Part shown: positions 26,108-35,364 of the stretch, in pieces
How the letters are laid out: each line of letters opens with the position of its first letter
Numbering within the stretch: the first letter of the stretch is position 1
NCBI RefSeq assembly: GCF_014397245.1
Contig: NZ_JACLHY010000007.1
Span: 124,001-188,000, forward strand
Length of the DNA stretch: 64,000 nucleotides
Origin: Arenibacter arenosicollis
GTDB taxonomy: Bacteria > Bacteroidota > Bacteroidia > Flavobacteriales > Flavobacteriaceae
Reading direction: 5' to 3'
The notes under the pieces: model-generated
The model's database searches: none
What the model saw: the letters and a program-made list of their open reading frames with translations, nothing else
Told to the model about the DNA's origin: nothing
Made by a program: the position numbers and the translations under genes

Positions 26108-27898
26108 TTATTTAACCGAAGCGAAATTGTCTATGTTTAATTTTGCTTTTATCCGGTTGTTCCATTTAACCAAGCCCTCGTAGTCACTGTCGCTACGGGT
26201 TTCCTTTTCCATTTTTTTCACTTCGGTTGAAGCCGCCTTGTACATTTCATCATAAATCGATTTTGCCTCATCAAAGGTCGTATTCTCCGTAATCCGGGAA
26301 GCAGCCAATTGCCTATAAACCTCATAGATATCAAAAATAATATTGAAATAGACCAGCCTATTTTTTGTACGCTCATAGCTAAATTGAGAGGAATCGATAT
26401 CCAACAAAGTTCGGCTCACTATTTTCTCTTTCCCATTTTCACCTATATAACTATCCACCATATAACAAATATTGATATTTTCTTTGTCTTTTGGGGACGG
26501 TTTGCTTTGCAGCTGTTGAAACGGCGTATCATAGGTTTTGCCCGTTGTTATATTTCTTCCAGGGTTATTGTTCAATGTACCGTCCTCATTTTCTTCCGTG
26601 GATAAATCATGTATGTGTTCCCATCCAAGCCTTCTCTCGCTCTGCCACGAAATGACAGTAGGCCTAGTATATTTTAGGTCATCCAACGGGATATAATTAT
26701 TAAAATTAATAAGGAATCCCTTTTTCTTCATGAAATCCATCGACTTGTTTTCTTTAATACTTTTGGGAAATTGGTAGTTGGTCTCCCAAAAATCATCGGA
26801 TGCCTGCAAGGCAATCATTTTGTCATAATCATTGTTAAAAGGGATTTTCTTTGTAAAATAGGGATTTTCAAAAAAGGTGTCGTAATCAAAGAAGTATAAA
26901 AAAGTGCGGGAATCGATGATTTCCGAAACATATTGGGATCTGTAACCCATCTGAAAATGAAGTTCCAAATACTGGATCTTTTCGGGATTCATAGGGTTAA
27001 AAACAATATTGAGCTGAATTTCCTTTGGAGTCAGCACTACATCTGGGTTGATGGAAGCCAATGCATTTGTTATGGGATCAACAGCCAAGAGTTCTATTTT
27101 TTTGATCATCAACAGTTCAGGGTCTACCAACATTTTACCATTAAACAATCTACCATTGGCCACCTTGGGGGAAAACGAAATGGATATTTCCTCCTTGCTA
27201 CAGCTGATGCAATCATCAATTTTTACATTGTATATTCTTTCAATGGCATTAAAGCTCAAATTCCCTGGATAATCGGGCAATATTTGCTTGGAGGCCCCAA
27301 AAAGTTGAAAGTCGCTCAAAATTTTCGTGTTGTCCAAGCTATAAAAGGGGAATGATCTGTTTTGGCCAAACCGACCACTTTTGACCCTCAGGTCCAAAAT
27401 TCCCTTTGCCAAATTTTGCTCGCTGTTATAGAAGCCTTCTACATGCTCGATCGGAATATTTCTTGTGGAGGAAATCATGGTCAAAAAGGCCTTACTGACG
27501 GTAGTATTAGTGCTCTTTCTGTACACGTCTATTATCCTGGCCAATAGTTTATAGGGGTACACCTCGTCTTTGCCGGCGGTCAGCACAACTTCGTCCAAAA
27601 CGGAAACATCCATTTCCAATTTAAGTTTGGATTCCTTCTCAAAATAGGATACCACTGTTTTTATCGTTTTAAACCCTAAGTGCCTTACTTCCATTGAATC
27701 TTTAGAGAAAACACTATCAACTGCGAACTTGCCATCCTCGTTCGTTATTGTAGAATGTGCCTTTGTGCCGTAAATTCTTATAGTACAATAGGGGAGTGGA
27801 TCATCCGCCATCCCGTCGTAAATAAAGCCTTCTATTTTAGACTGCGCCAAACTTGTTGTGCCAGTAATAATTATCAAAAGGAAAATGATTTTTTTCAT
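26108..27898 (-). CDS. Exported protein with N-terminal CarboxypepD_reg-like domain
   Basis: 596 residues. Signal peptide MKKIIFLLIIITGTTSLAQ; the next ~85 residues form a carboxypeptidase-regulatory-like beta sandwich (KIEGFIYDGMADDPLPYCTI). The remainder is a large beta-rich region with CxxC (DDCISCSKEE) and many aromatic residues, ending in a helical tail (EVKKMEKETRSDSDYEG). This fits the flavobacterial carboxypeptidase-like regulatory domain proteins of unknown function, probably periplasmic or outer-membrane associated. No SusC-type barrel is apparent. Confidence 0.8.
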   Translation of the reverse strand: MKKIIFLLIIITGTTSLAQSKIEGFIYDGMADDPLPYCTIRIYGTKAHSTITNEDGKFAVDSVFSKDSMEVRHLGFKTIKTVVSYFEKESKLKLEMDVSVLDEVVLTAGKDEVYPYKLLARIIDVYRKSTNTTVSKAFLTMISSTRNIPIEHVEGFYNSEQNLAKGILDLRVKSGRFGQNRSFPFYSLDNTKILSDFQLFGASKQILPDYPGNLSFNAIERIYNVKIDDCISCSKEEISISFSPKVANGRLFNGKMLVDPELLMIKKIELLAVDPITNALASINPDVVLTPKEIQLNIVFNPMNPEKIQYLELHFQMGYRSQYVSEIIDSRTFLYFFDYDTFFENPYFTKKIPFNNDYDKMIALQASDDFWETNYQFPKSIKENKSMDFMKKKGFLINFNNYIPLDDLKYTRPTVISWQSERRLGWEHIHDLSTEENEDGTLNNNPGRNITTGKTYDTPFQQLQSKPSPKDKENINICYMVDSYIGENGKEKIVSRTLLDIDSSQFSYERTKNRLVYFNIIFDIYEVYRQLAASRITENTTFDEAKSIYDEMYKAASTEVKKMEKETRSDSDYEGLVKWNNRIKAKLNIDNFASVK

Positions 27899-28429
27899 AC
27901 CGCCTGTTTCTTCCTTAAAAGAATTCTCACCCTAAGTTAACCGTTTTATTTTTAATACTTTAGGTGGAGGGAGGTTTATTACTTCTCCCTTTTTTTAAAG
28001 GAATTTGCACTAATTTTTGTTATGATGGAGGTACCTCTAATTACCTTATTCGAAAAAAATTAAGGGTATAAAACGACCAAGATGGTATAAAACAAAATTA
28101 TTGTTCCAAAGAAGGTACCTGATGGTTTCAACATAATAGTTGCCACTCAAATGGTAAATAGTCCGGTTTAAGGGGCCTATAATATCTAAGTTTTGAAAGC
28201 AGTTATAAAGGACTCCACTTATTTCTAAATAAAGGTTTAAATTTATTATTCCCAAGTTTCCGTTTTGGGAATGAATAGTATATAAATGAATATTGTGTTT
28301 TGAAAATAAAATATAGGAACAAAGTAGGCATTGCCCCCATACAAGGCTAGTGCCTAACCTTAAATTGGTTTACATAATTGTTGACATAAATAGGACCCTT
28401 CGTTGGTCCGCACTTAAATTATTCAGAAA
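27899..28429. other. Non-coding spacer between divergent genes
   Basis: About 530 nt, AT-rich. A small palindrome GAGGTACCTC lies near 28030. The short minus-strand frame here has no protein-like features. It must contain the divergent promoters of the CarboxypepD_reg and FRG genes, but none is clear. Confidence 0.5.
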
Positions 28430-29245
28430 ATGGCAGATTTCGAGTTATTTGAACCTAAGAATTGGTTAGAACTCCAAGAGTATTTATTCAATGAAAAAGA
28501 CAATAAGATCGATAGATTTCGCTCTCCGTATGCCTATAGAGGAGTATATAATGCCCAATTTGGTTTAGAAACCAGTCTGCAGAGATTGGGAAGAATACCT
28601 TCTAAAGTGGAAGGTACAATGATTAGAAACTTTAAGAAGTACTCGCCCATAAACACCTTGATAGATGATTATAACAACCTTTGGAACTGGATCTCCTTGG
28701 GGCAACACCATGGGCTGCCCACAAGACTAATTGACTGGACCCACTCACCAAATGTTGCATTACATTTTTTAACGGAGGACATGAGTACCTATAATGTGGA
28801 CGGAGCCATCTGGATGGTAAACTATGTAGCACTAAGGGAGCACCTGCCGGATGAGCTCAAAACACCTATTTTAAGCAAGGATATTTTCTATTTTAGCTCC
28901 ATGGAACTGAAACAAACGATTGGCAATTCCTTAGAGGAACTATATGATTTTTCAAGTAGGAACACAAACACCATGGTGTTTTTTGAGCCACCTTCCCTTG
29001 ATGATCGCATAATAAACCAATTTGCACTTTTTTCATTTATGTTAGATCCGGATTCCAGTCCATTGGAGTGGCTTAAAAACCATCCTAAATATTTAAAAAA
29101 GGTCATTATCCCGTCAGGATTAAAGTGGGAAATAAGGGATAAGCTCGATCAGGCAAATATTACTGAAAGGATCATATATCCTGGTTTAGAGGGAATTTCC
29201 AAATGGCTGAAAAGATGGTATAGCGATAAGAACAATATCAAGTAA
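28430..29245 (+). CDS. FRG-domain protein
   Basis: 271 residues, cytoplasmic. The FRG signature is complete: YAYRGVYNAQFGLETSLQRL (the F/Y-R-G motif), then LGQHHGLPTRLIDWTHSPNV and ALHFL. FRG domains are named for this motif, occur in phage and plasmid-associated proteins, and have been noted in defence-linked contexts; their biochemical role is not settled. Here the domain makes up nearly the whole protein and stands alone with no neighbouring effector gene, so no defence role can be claimed. Confidence 0.85.
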   Translation: MADFELFEPKNWLELQEYLFNEKDNKIDRFRSPYAYRGVYNAQFGLETSLQRLGRIPSKVEGTMIRNFKKYSPINTLIDDYNNLWNWISLGQHHGLPTRLIDWTHSPNVALHFLTEDMSTYNVDGAIWMVNYVALREHLPDELKTPILSKDIFYFSSMELKQTIGNSLEELYDFSSRNTNTMVFFEPPSLDDRIINQFALFSFMLDPDSSPLEWLKNHPKYLKKVIIPSGLKWEIRDKLDQANITERIIYPGLEGISKWLKRWYSDKNNIK

Positions 29246-29306
29246 TTTTCTAATTACCTGATACCAAACCCTCTATTTTGTGGGTTTATTAATCTAAAAA
29301 GCTGGT

Positions 29307-29768
29307 GTGAATAATTTGGTAGGTAAATTGGGTTTAAATCGTCGGCAACTAACACTATGGTTAGTTCTGCCTGGCATCCTTTTTTCCTTGGCTACCTGCA
29401 AGGAAAAAGTTGTGGATGATGGGTATATCTGGAAAAAGCTAAGGGTAACGGCCACCGCATATAATTCCTTTCCTTCCCAAACCTCCAAAATCCACCCAGG
29501 TATTACAGCTTGGGGTGATTCGCTGAAGCCGGGCATGAAAATAATTGCCGTTTCCAAAGACTTGATACCCTTGGGATTGGATTATAATACCCAGGTCAAA
29601 ATAGAAGGCGATACCAGTATTTATCTGGTAAAGGATAGGATGCATTCCAAATGGAAAAATCGCATCGATATCTACATGGGCGAGGATAAGGAAAAGGCCT
29701 TAAATTGGGGAAGAAAAAAAATAACCATCCACTATAGGGTTAAAAGGGACTCCCTAGAATTGAAATGA
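29307..29768 (+). CDS. 3D-domain lipoprotein, probably acting on cell wall
   Basis: 153 residues from a GTG start. A hydrophobic N-terminus ends in a lipobox-like SLATC. The rest is a double-psi beta-barrel 3D domain: VTATAYNSFPSQ, GDSLKPGMKIIAVSKDLIPL and VKDRMHSKWKNRIDIYMG (the Asp residues of the motif lie in KDRM and IDIYM). 3D domains belong to MltA/RlpA-type peptidoglycan-active proteins. It overlaps the frame of the amidase gene and begins a three-gene wall-related run. Confidence 0.75.
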   Translation: MNNLVGKLGLNRRQLTLWLVLPGILFSLATCKEKVVDDGYIWKKLRVTATAYNSFPSQTSKIHPGITAWGDSLKPGMKIIAVSKDLIPLGLDYNTQVKIEGDTSIYLVKDRMHSKWKNRIDIYMGEDKEKALNWGRKKITIHYRVKRDSLELK

Positions 29769-29809
29769 TATTGTATCTTTATTCCTTTAGTTTATATTCG
29801 AAAAAAATA

Positions 29810-30469
29810 ATGAAGATCAGTATCCTTTTGTGTACCCTATTACTTGCCCTTTCCTGTTCTGTGAACCGGGAAATTGTAGACAAACCCATCATTTTTGACC
29901 AAGAGCGCAAAAATCTCACCTTGGAATATTTATCCGACCATTACGGTTTGGTTCAAGAAGAACCTTCCATAGAACCTAAAATGATAGTATTGCATTGGAC
30001 GGTAATTCCAACTTTGGAAAAATCGTATCAGGCATTTGAATTACCTACTTTACCAGATTGGAGACCAGAGATAAGCGCGGCCAGTGGGTTAAATGTATCT
30101 TCCCAATTTCTGGTTGATCAAGATGGAACAATTTACAGGCTAATGCCCGAAACCACTATGGCCAGACACGTAATTGGCTTAAATCATTGTGCCATTGGCA
30201 TTGAAAACGTTGGAGGTACAGGGGATACGAAACTTACCCGGGCACAATTAAGATCTAATAAATGGTTAGTGAAATATTTAAAAGCCAAATACGATATCGA
30301 TTATCTTATTGGCCACTATGAGTATACCCTTTTTGAGGGCAGCAACCTATGGTTGGAAAAAGACCCTGGCTATAGAACCGTAAAGACCGACCCCGGTGAA
30401 AAATTTCTAAAAAGAGTAAAAAGAGCCTCCAAAAAACTTAATTTTAAATCAACTCCAGCAGCAAAATAA
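29810..30469 (+). CDS. N-acetylmuramoyl-L-alanine amidase (Amidase_2) lipoprotein
   Basis: About 219 residues from ATG 29810, giving a lipoprotein signal MKISILLCTLLLALSC; the frame is open from 29765. Amidase_2/PGRP features: MIVLHWTVIPT (zinc His), NVSSQFLVDQDGTIYRLMPE, RHVIGLNHCAIGIENVG and YLIGHYEYT (second zinc His). It should cleave the MurNAc-Ala bond of peptidoglycan in the periplasm. Next gene starts 4 nt after its stop, so the two are coupled. Confidence 0.9.
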   Translation: MKISILLCTLLLALSCSVNREIVDKPIIFDQERKNLTLEYLSDHYGLVQEEPSIEPKMIVLHWTVIPTLEKSYQAFELPTLPDWRPEISAASGLNVSSQFLVDQDGTIYRLMPETTMARHVIGLNHCAIGIENVGGTGDTKLTRAQLRSNKWLVKYLKAKYDIDYLIGHYEYTLFEGSNLWLEKDPGYRTVKTDPGEKFLKRVKRASKKLNFKSTPAAK

Positions 30470-30473
30470 TAAT

Positions 30474-31943
30474 ATGGTCCATAATAAATATACCTTAATC
30501 CTTTGTTTTTTAATTGTGTTTTCAAGCTTCGGTCAGGAGAAGGATTTTACCTCCAGTTTATATGCTAGCTATGGGAAATACAAGGAGCCTTCCTTAGATA
30601 AAAGAAGGATAAAACATGTAGATATACAACCCCTCATAAACACCCTTTCCAACAACCCTAAATTTAAGGTAGCGGTTGTGGGTAAATCCATTGAAGGGAG
30701 AAACCTTTCCTTGATTAGCATTGGAACAGGCCCGACCGATGTTTTTCTGTGGTCGCAAATGCACGGGGACGAACCCACAGCCACCCAGGCGATATTTGAT
30801 ATTTTAAACTTTTTAACCAGTACCGATTTCAAGAGCGAAAAGGAGAACATTCTAAAAAATCTAAAGTTGCATTTTTTACCAATGCTCAATCCGGATGGCG
30901 CTGAAATCTATCAGAGGAGAAATACCTTGGGCATAGATATCAATAGGGACGCACTATCGTTGCAATCGCCCGAGGGAAGAACCTTAAAAAGAGTTAGGGA
31001 TAGTTTAAATGCCGATTTTGGATTCAATTTACATGACCAAAGCACGTACTACAACGCAGAAAGAACAAACAAGCCTGCCACCATCTCCTATTTGGCCCCA
31101 GCCTTCAATTATGAAAAAGACATCAATGAAGTCCGTGCCAATGCTATGAAGGTCATTGTCTATATGAATAAAATTATTCAAAAATATGCGCCAGGCCAAG
31201 TTGGTCGTTATAACGACGATTTTGAACCAAGAGCCTTTGGAGACAATATTCAGAAGTGGGGTACAAGTGCCATTCTAATTGAATCCGGGGGGTACCATAA
31301 TGATCCTGAAAAACAGGAAATAAGAAAACTTAATTATGTTTCCATATTATCGGCAATTTATAGTATTGCAAAAGGCAACTACAAGAGCATACCACTTGCC
31401 GACTATGAAAAAATTCCTGAAAATGATCGTAAACTGTTCGATCTAAAACTCAATAACCTAACCTATAATTTGTTGGGCAAAAATTATATGTTGGATGTGG
31501 GCATACACCAACTGGAAGTGGATGATGCAATGCACCAAAATTATTACAACAGCAGTAGGGTTGTGGATCAGGGAGATCTTTCCACCTTTTATGGATATGA
31601 AACTTTGGAAGGAAAAGGTCTTTCAATGACTGGCGGAAAGGTTTACCCCAAAACCTTAGCGTCCATAAAAGAGGTTGAACAGTTAAAGGTTATGGATTTA
31701 TTGCGTTCCGGTTTCACCTATGTCAGGGTGGAGAATATTCCAAAGGATAAGAATTTTATAGAGCTTCCCATCAACGTCATAGGTAAGAACTACAAGGTAC
31801 CTGAATTTAAGATGCGGGTAGGTATCAATCCTAACTTTTTATTGGAACAACAGGGCAAGCCCCGTTATGCCATTGTCAATGGATTTCTTATCGATCTAAA
31901 ATCTGGGGAAGGAAATTTTAAAAATGCCTTAATTTTAAGATAA
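30474..31943 (+). CDS. Zinc carboxypeptidase-like protein, peptidase family M14
   Basis: 489 residues with signal peptide (ILCFLIVFSSFGQ). M14 zinc motif HxxE in SQMHGDEPTATQ, the substrate-binding LNPDGAEIYQRRNTLGIDIN with NRD, the third zinc ligand in FGFNLHDQSTYYN, and the catalytic glutamate in AILIESGGYHND. It likely trims peptides, possibly wall stem peptides given the amidase and 3D genes immediately upstream. A C-terminal ~150-residue extension (YNLLGKNYMLDVGIHQL onward) is of unknown fold. Confidence 0.9.
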   Translation: MVHNKYTLILCFLIVFSSFGQEKDFTSSLYASYGKYKEPSLDKRRIKHVDIQPLINTLSNNPKFKVAVVGKSIEGRNLSLISIGTGPTDVFLWSQMHGDEPTATQAIFDILNFLTSTDFKSEKENILKNLKLHFLPMLNPDGAEIYQRRNTLGIDINRDALSLQSPEGRTLKRVRDSLNADFGFNLHDQSTYYNAERTNKPATISYLAPAFNYEKDINEVRANAMKVIVYMNKIIQKYAPGQVGRYNDDFEPRAFGDNIQKWGTSAILIESGGYHNDPEKQEIRKLNYVSILSAIYSIAKGNYKSIPLADYEKIPENDRKLFDLKLNNLTYNLLGKNYMLDVGIHQLEVDDAMHQNYYNSSRVVDQGDLSTFYGYETLEGKGLSMTGGKVYPKTLASIKEVEQLKVMDLLRSGFTYVRVENIPKDKNFIELPINVIGKNYKVPEFKMRVGINPNFLLEQQGKPRYAIVNGFLIDLKSGEGNFKNALILR

Positions 31944-31945
31944 TT

Positions 31946-32113
31946 CTAATACCCGAAAGAGATACGCATACTGTCTCCATATTTAAGTATCCAGTAAAGC
32001 ATTATAAATAGAATGGTGACGATAGAAATGAATATGGTAATGGCCACACCCTTAAACCAATTGGATAGTTCACTGATAGCGCTATACTGAAAAATGTCGT
32101 TGATTACAACCAT
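31946..32113 (-). CDS. Small single-TM protein (55 residues)
   Basis: ATG at 32111-32113, TAG at 31946-31948. The peptide has an N-terminal amphipathic part (DIFQYSAISELSNWFKG), one clear transmembrane helix (VAITIFISIVTILFIMLYWI) and a short basic tail (LKYGDSMRISFGY). Too short for standard gene calling but of convincing membrane-protein composition. It is convergent with the M14 gene, 2 nt apart. Function unknown. Confidence 0.55.
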   Translation of the reverse strand: MVVINDIFQYSAISELSNWFKGVAITIFISIVTILFIMLYWILKYGDSMRISFGY

Positions 32114-32464
32114 GATTTTTAATTTTTAAATGATACAAAATTTAGTTTTTAGTACGCATTATGAACATAGGTTTGTTGGGGTTGTTATTAATAAAACAAC
32201 TATCGCGCCAAAAACCCTACTTTCGGCTCGTTTGCAAATTCTATTAAGACCATTGATTTTGTAAAAAGTTGGCCATGTGTCCGGCCTTTTCGGGGAAGAG
32301 TTTATCTATAGGTTAACTTAACCACATCCAGCCATTAAAACACGAGAAATTATATAGTTTTGTTTAAATTGGGCTGTTCTAGGTAATTTCTTCAAAAACA
32401 GGAATAGTTACAAAGTTTCAATAAGGGTAAAATTTAATATCAATAATAATAAATATCAATATCC
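32114..32464. other. Non-coding spacer upstream of the phosphatase gene
   Basis: 350 nt with one candidate promoter (32359-32390). A small GGCC/GGCC palindrome near 32277 is the only other structure seen. No supported gene. Confidence 0.5.
32359..32390 (+). promoter_or_regulatory. Candidate promoter of the phosphatase fusion gene
   Basis: TTTG (32359-32362), 21 nt, then TAATTTCT (32384-32391), a partial match to TTTG / TAnnTTTG. It would leave a leader of about 65 nt before the ATG at 32465. Confidence 0.35.
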
Positions 32465-34279
32465 ATGTCTAGGAAAAATGGTTTTTTGTTAGTTCTTTTT
32501 TTACTGTCCGTTCATTTAATAATAGGACAGGAAACACATCAATTCAAAGTACATTCCCACAACGATTATTTACAGAATATGCCATTCTGGGATGCCTATG
32601 CCCATGGGGCCAACTCCATCGAGGTAGATGTTTTTTTAAAAAATGATACCCTGTTTGCTACCCATGACGAAAAGGATATAATTAATAACCATACTATAGA
32701 AAGCCTGTATTTAGATCCAATTGAACGGGTTCTGGAATTACAATTGGGAAAAATACAGGAACTACAATTGTTGATAGACATAAAATCCGAAACCTATACA
32801 ACCTTGAACAAGATAGTCTCCGTTCTGGAGAAATATCCCACTATCATCAACAACTCCAATATTACGATGGTAATATCCGGGAATAGACCCAAGCCCGAAG
32901 AGTACAAAAATTATCCACAGTTTATAATGTTCGACTATCAAAGTTTGGACGATATTCCCACGGCTGATGCTTGGGAAAAAGTAGCATTGATAAGCCTTCC
33001 CTTTCATAAATTTTCCAGATGGAATGGCAAGGGTAGGTTAACCGCCGAAGACCTGCAAAAAGTAAAGACAACTATAGACAAAGCGCATAGTTTTCAAAAG
33101 CCCTTCCGCTTTTGGGCCACTCCTGACTCCAAAACAGCATGGAAAGCCTTCCATGATTTAGGAGTGGAATATATAAATACGGATATGCCGGACAAATCAT
33201 CGGGGTATTTACAAACTTTAGGGAGCCGGGTATATTATAACAAGGCCAAATCTGACGTATATACACCAACATACAAGTCCGATCAGACAGAAAAGCGCAT
33301 CAAAAATGTTATACTGCTTATTGGGGATGGTAACGGACTAACCCAAATTTCTTCATCGGTTTTGGCCAATGGGGGAAAACTAACCTTAACACAATTAAAA
33401 AGTATAGGCTTTATTAAAACACAATCCGCTGACGATTTTACAACGGATTCCGCTGCAGCGGGAACAGCGCTGGCTACTGGGACGAAAACTTACAATAGAT
33501 CCATAGGTATGGCGACCAATAGCCAACCCTTGATGAATATAACCGAATTATTGGATCAACATCAGTTTATAAGTGGTTGTATAACTACCGATAAAATAGT
33601 AGGTGCCACTCCAAGTTCTTTCTATGCCCATCAAAAGGATAGGGATGACACCGAGGAAATTGCCGAAGATCTATTAAAGAGTAAGCTATCCCTTTTCATT
33701 GGGGGAGGGGGGTCTATTTTTAACAAGGATCAATTAGAGGAGAGGGGTTTTTCAATTTTAAAGAATGTAGCAGAAATAGGAGGTAGCAAGAAAGATAAGA
33801 TTGGATTGTTTTTCGCTGAAAACGAAGTTCCCAGCTTTTTGAAAGGTAGAGGAAATATACTGGCAGAAGCCACTAAAAATGGACTTCAATTCTTAAACGC
33901 CAAAAACAAGCCATTCTTTTTAATGGTAGAAGCCGCCCAAATAGATTCGTACGGACATAAGAATGAGGTTGCCGGTATAGTAACCGAAGGAATAGATTTT
34001 GACGTTGCCATAACCGAGGCCATTAAATTCGCCGATAAAACTGGAAACACCTTGGTAGTTATTACGGCAGATCATGAAACATCCGGATTTACAATGCCAC
34101 AGGGAAATATGGAAAAGAAAATGATCGAGGGCGATTTTACCACTGATGACCATACTGCGACCATGGTACCAATTTTTGCCTACGGACCCCATTCACAGGA
34201 TTTCCAGGGGGTCTATGAAAACAGTGAAGTTTTTCATAAGATTCTCAATTTACTGAATGTAAAAAAATTGAAGAAATAA
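32465..34279 (+). CDS. Phosphodiesterase-like / alkaline phosphatase fusion
   Basis: 604 residues with signal peptide (FLLVLFLLSVHLIIGQ). Residues ~25-255 form a TIM-barrel domain like PI-PLC or glycerophosphodiesterases: VHSHNDY (His30, His32), IEVDVF (Glu53, Asp55) and ATHDE (His67). Residues ~275-604 are an alkaline phosphatase: LLIGDGNGL, TTDSAAAGTALATG (nucleophile Ser329), EAAQIDSYGHKNE, ITADHETSG and DDHTATMVP. One exported polypeptide could therefore hydrolyse a phosphodiester and then release phosphate from the product. No phosphate-regulation box was identified. Confidence 0.88.
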   Translation: MSRKNGFLLVLFLLSVHLIIGQETHQFKVHSHNDYLQNMPFWDAYAHGANSIEVDVFLKNDTLFATHDEKDIINNHTIESLYLDPIERVLELQLGKIQELQLLIDIKSETYTTLNKIVSVLEKYPTIINNSNITMVISGNRPKPEEYKNYPQFIMFDYQSLDDIPTADAWEKVALISLPFHKFSRWNGKGRLTAEDLQKVKTTIDKAHSFQKPFRFWATPDSKTAWKAFHDLGVEYINTDMPDKSSGYLQTLGSRVYYNKAKSDVYTPTYKSDQTEKRIKNVILLIGDGNGLTQISSSVLANGGKLTLTQLKSIGFIKTQSADDFTTDSAAAGTALATGTKTYNRSIGMATNSQPLMNITELLDQHQFISGCITTDKIVGATPSSFYAHQKDRDDTEEIAEDLLKSKLSLFIGGGGSIFNKDQLEERGFSILKNVAEIGGSKKDKIGLFFAENEVPSFLKGRGNILAEATKNGLQFLNAKNKPFFLMVEAAQIDSYGHKNEVAGIVTEGIDFDVAITEAIKFADKTGNTLVVITADHETSGFTMPQGNMEKKMIEGDFTTDDHTATMVPIFAYGPHSQDFQGVYENSEVFHKILNLLNVKKLKK

Positions 34280-34320
34280 TAAATTCTGGTTGCCCAAATT
34301 CATTGGAACAACATGGACAA

Positions 34321-34353
34321 AAAAACCCCCGATGCCAGGCATCGGGGGTTTCT
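34321..34353. terminator. Bidirectional terminator after phosphatase and OmpA genes
   Basis: GC-rich 14-bp stem (34323-34336 with 34338-34351) with A and T flanks, centred between convergent stops. Confidence 0.9.
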
Positions 34354-34380
34354 TGTGCTAAAACTTAATTATACTTTATC

Positions 34381-35208
34381 TTATAAGGATTCAGCATCCA
34401 AAAGGGCAAAAAACTTATCCAAGTTTGGAATAATCACAATTCTGGTGCGTCTGTTTTTGGCCATATTTTCTTTGCTGTCGTTCTCAACCAATGGCAAATA
34501 GCTACTTCTACCTGCTGCGATTAAATTAGCAGGGTCAACGTTGTACTTATCTTGCAAAATTCTTACAATTGAAGTTGCTCTCTTTACACTAAGGTCCCAG
34601 TTATCCTGAAACATAGCTGTGCTTATAGTCTTAGAATCGGTATGCCCTTCAACCATGACTTCCATGCTAGGCTCGGAGTTGATCACTTCGGCCAATTTGG
34701 CCAAAATATTGTTGGCTTTGCTACTTACCTTGTAACTCCCTGAGTTGAACAATAATTTATCTGAAATATTGATCATGACCACTGTTTTGTTAATGTCTAC
34801 AAGAACGTCATCATCTTCATCGGAAATGGATTTCTTTAAATTATAAGAAATAGCAAGGTTCATGGAGTCTTCCATAGTTTTTGCCTTGGCCAATTCACTA
34901 GGGTCTATTTTTGCCAAAGTGGCTCTCATTTTTTGTTTTGTGTTGTTGCTCATTACAGCAACATCATCAACAGAACTAAATTGAGAATCGTTTATTTCTT
35001 GTAAAGAATTTATTTTTTCGTTGTATTCTGCAACCCTTGCTTCAATTTTGGAAACTTTGGATTCCAATTCCTCTTTCTCTACTTGGGTTTTTGTCAACAT
35101 GCTCTTGGTATTGGACAAATCGCCTTCAAGAGCAACATATTTTTTCTTAGATACACAGGAAGCCAAAACTGCCATTCCCAACAAACCAACTAACGTTACT
35201 TTTTTCAT
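34381..35208 (-). CDS. OmpA-family peptidoglycan-binding lipoprotein
   Basis: 275 residues. Lipoprotein signal MKKVTLVGLLGMAVLASC. A coiled-coil stalk follows (residues ~25-75, VEKEELESKVSKIEARVAEY). The C-terminal ~120 residues are an OmpA-like domain: LLFNSGSYKVSSKANNILAK, VMVEGHTDSKTI, WDLSVKRATSIVRIL and NRRTRIVIIP, which hold the Asp and Arg that bind diaminopimelate. It anchors the outer membrane to peptidoglycan. Single gene behind the VWA lipoprotein gene. Confidence 0.93.
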   Translation of the reverse strand: MKKVTLVGLLGMAVLASCVSKKKYVALEGDLSNTKSMLTKTQVEKEELESKVSKIEARVAEYNEKINSLQEINDSQFSSVDDVAVMSNNTKQKMRATLAKIDPSELAKAKTMEDSMNLAISYNLKKSISDEDDDVLVDINKTVVMINISDKLLFNSGSYKVSSKANNILAKLAEVINSEPSMEVMVEGHTDSKTISTAMFQDNWDLSVKRATSIVRILQDKYNVDPANLIAAGRSSYLPLVENDSKENMAKNRRTRIVIIPNLDKFFALLDAESL

Positions 35209-35307
35209 TTCTTTTTGATTAAAAAATTTACAAATAGTTTTCTGTAAGGTTATACGGACATATAGCAGAAAAAGACGTTAAGGCTTAAAGAAATCTTAAT
35301 AAAAAAA

Positions 35308-35333
35308 AGGGCATCAAATTAATTTGATGCCCT
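35308..35333 (-). terminator. Terminator of the VWA lipoprotein gene
   Basis: Perfect 13-bp palindromic stem (AGGGCATCAAATT with its complement). The plus-strand A8 on its left is a T-run on the minus strand, so it works leftwards for the gene ending at 35365. Confidence 0.85.
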
Positions 35334-35364
35334 AACCTATTGACTAAAAGTAACTTAATGACTG

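Noticed and set aside
28046-28255. Minus-strand frame of 69 codons in the spacer before the FRG gene
   Set aside because: AT-driven Leu/Asn/Tyr-rich translation with no signal peptide, helix pattern or motif.
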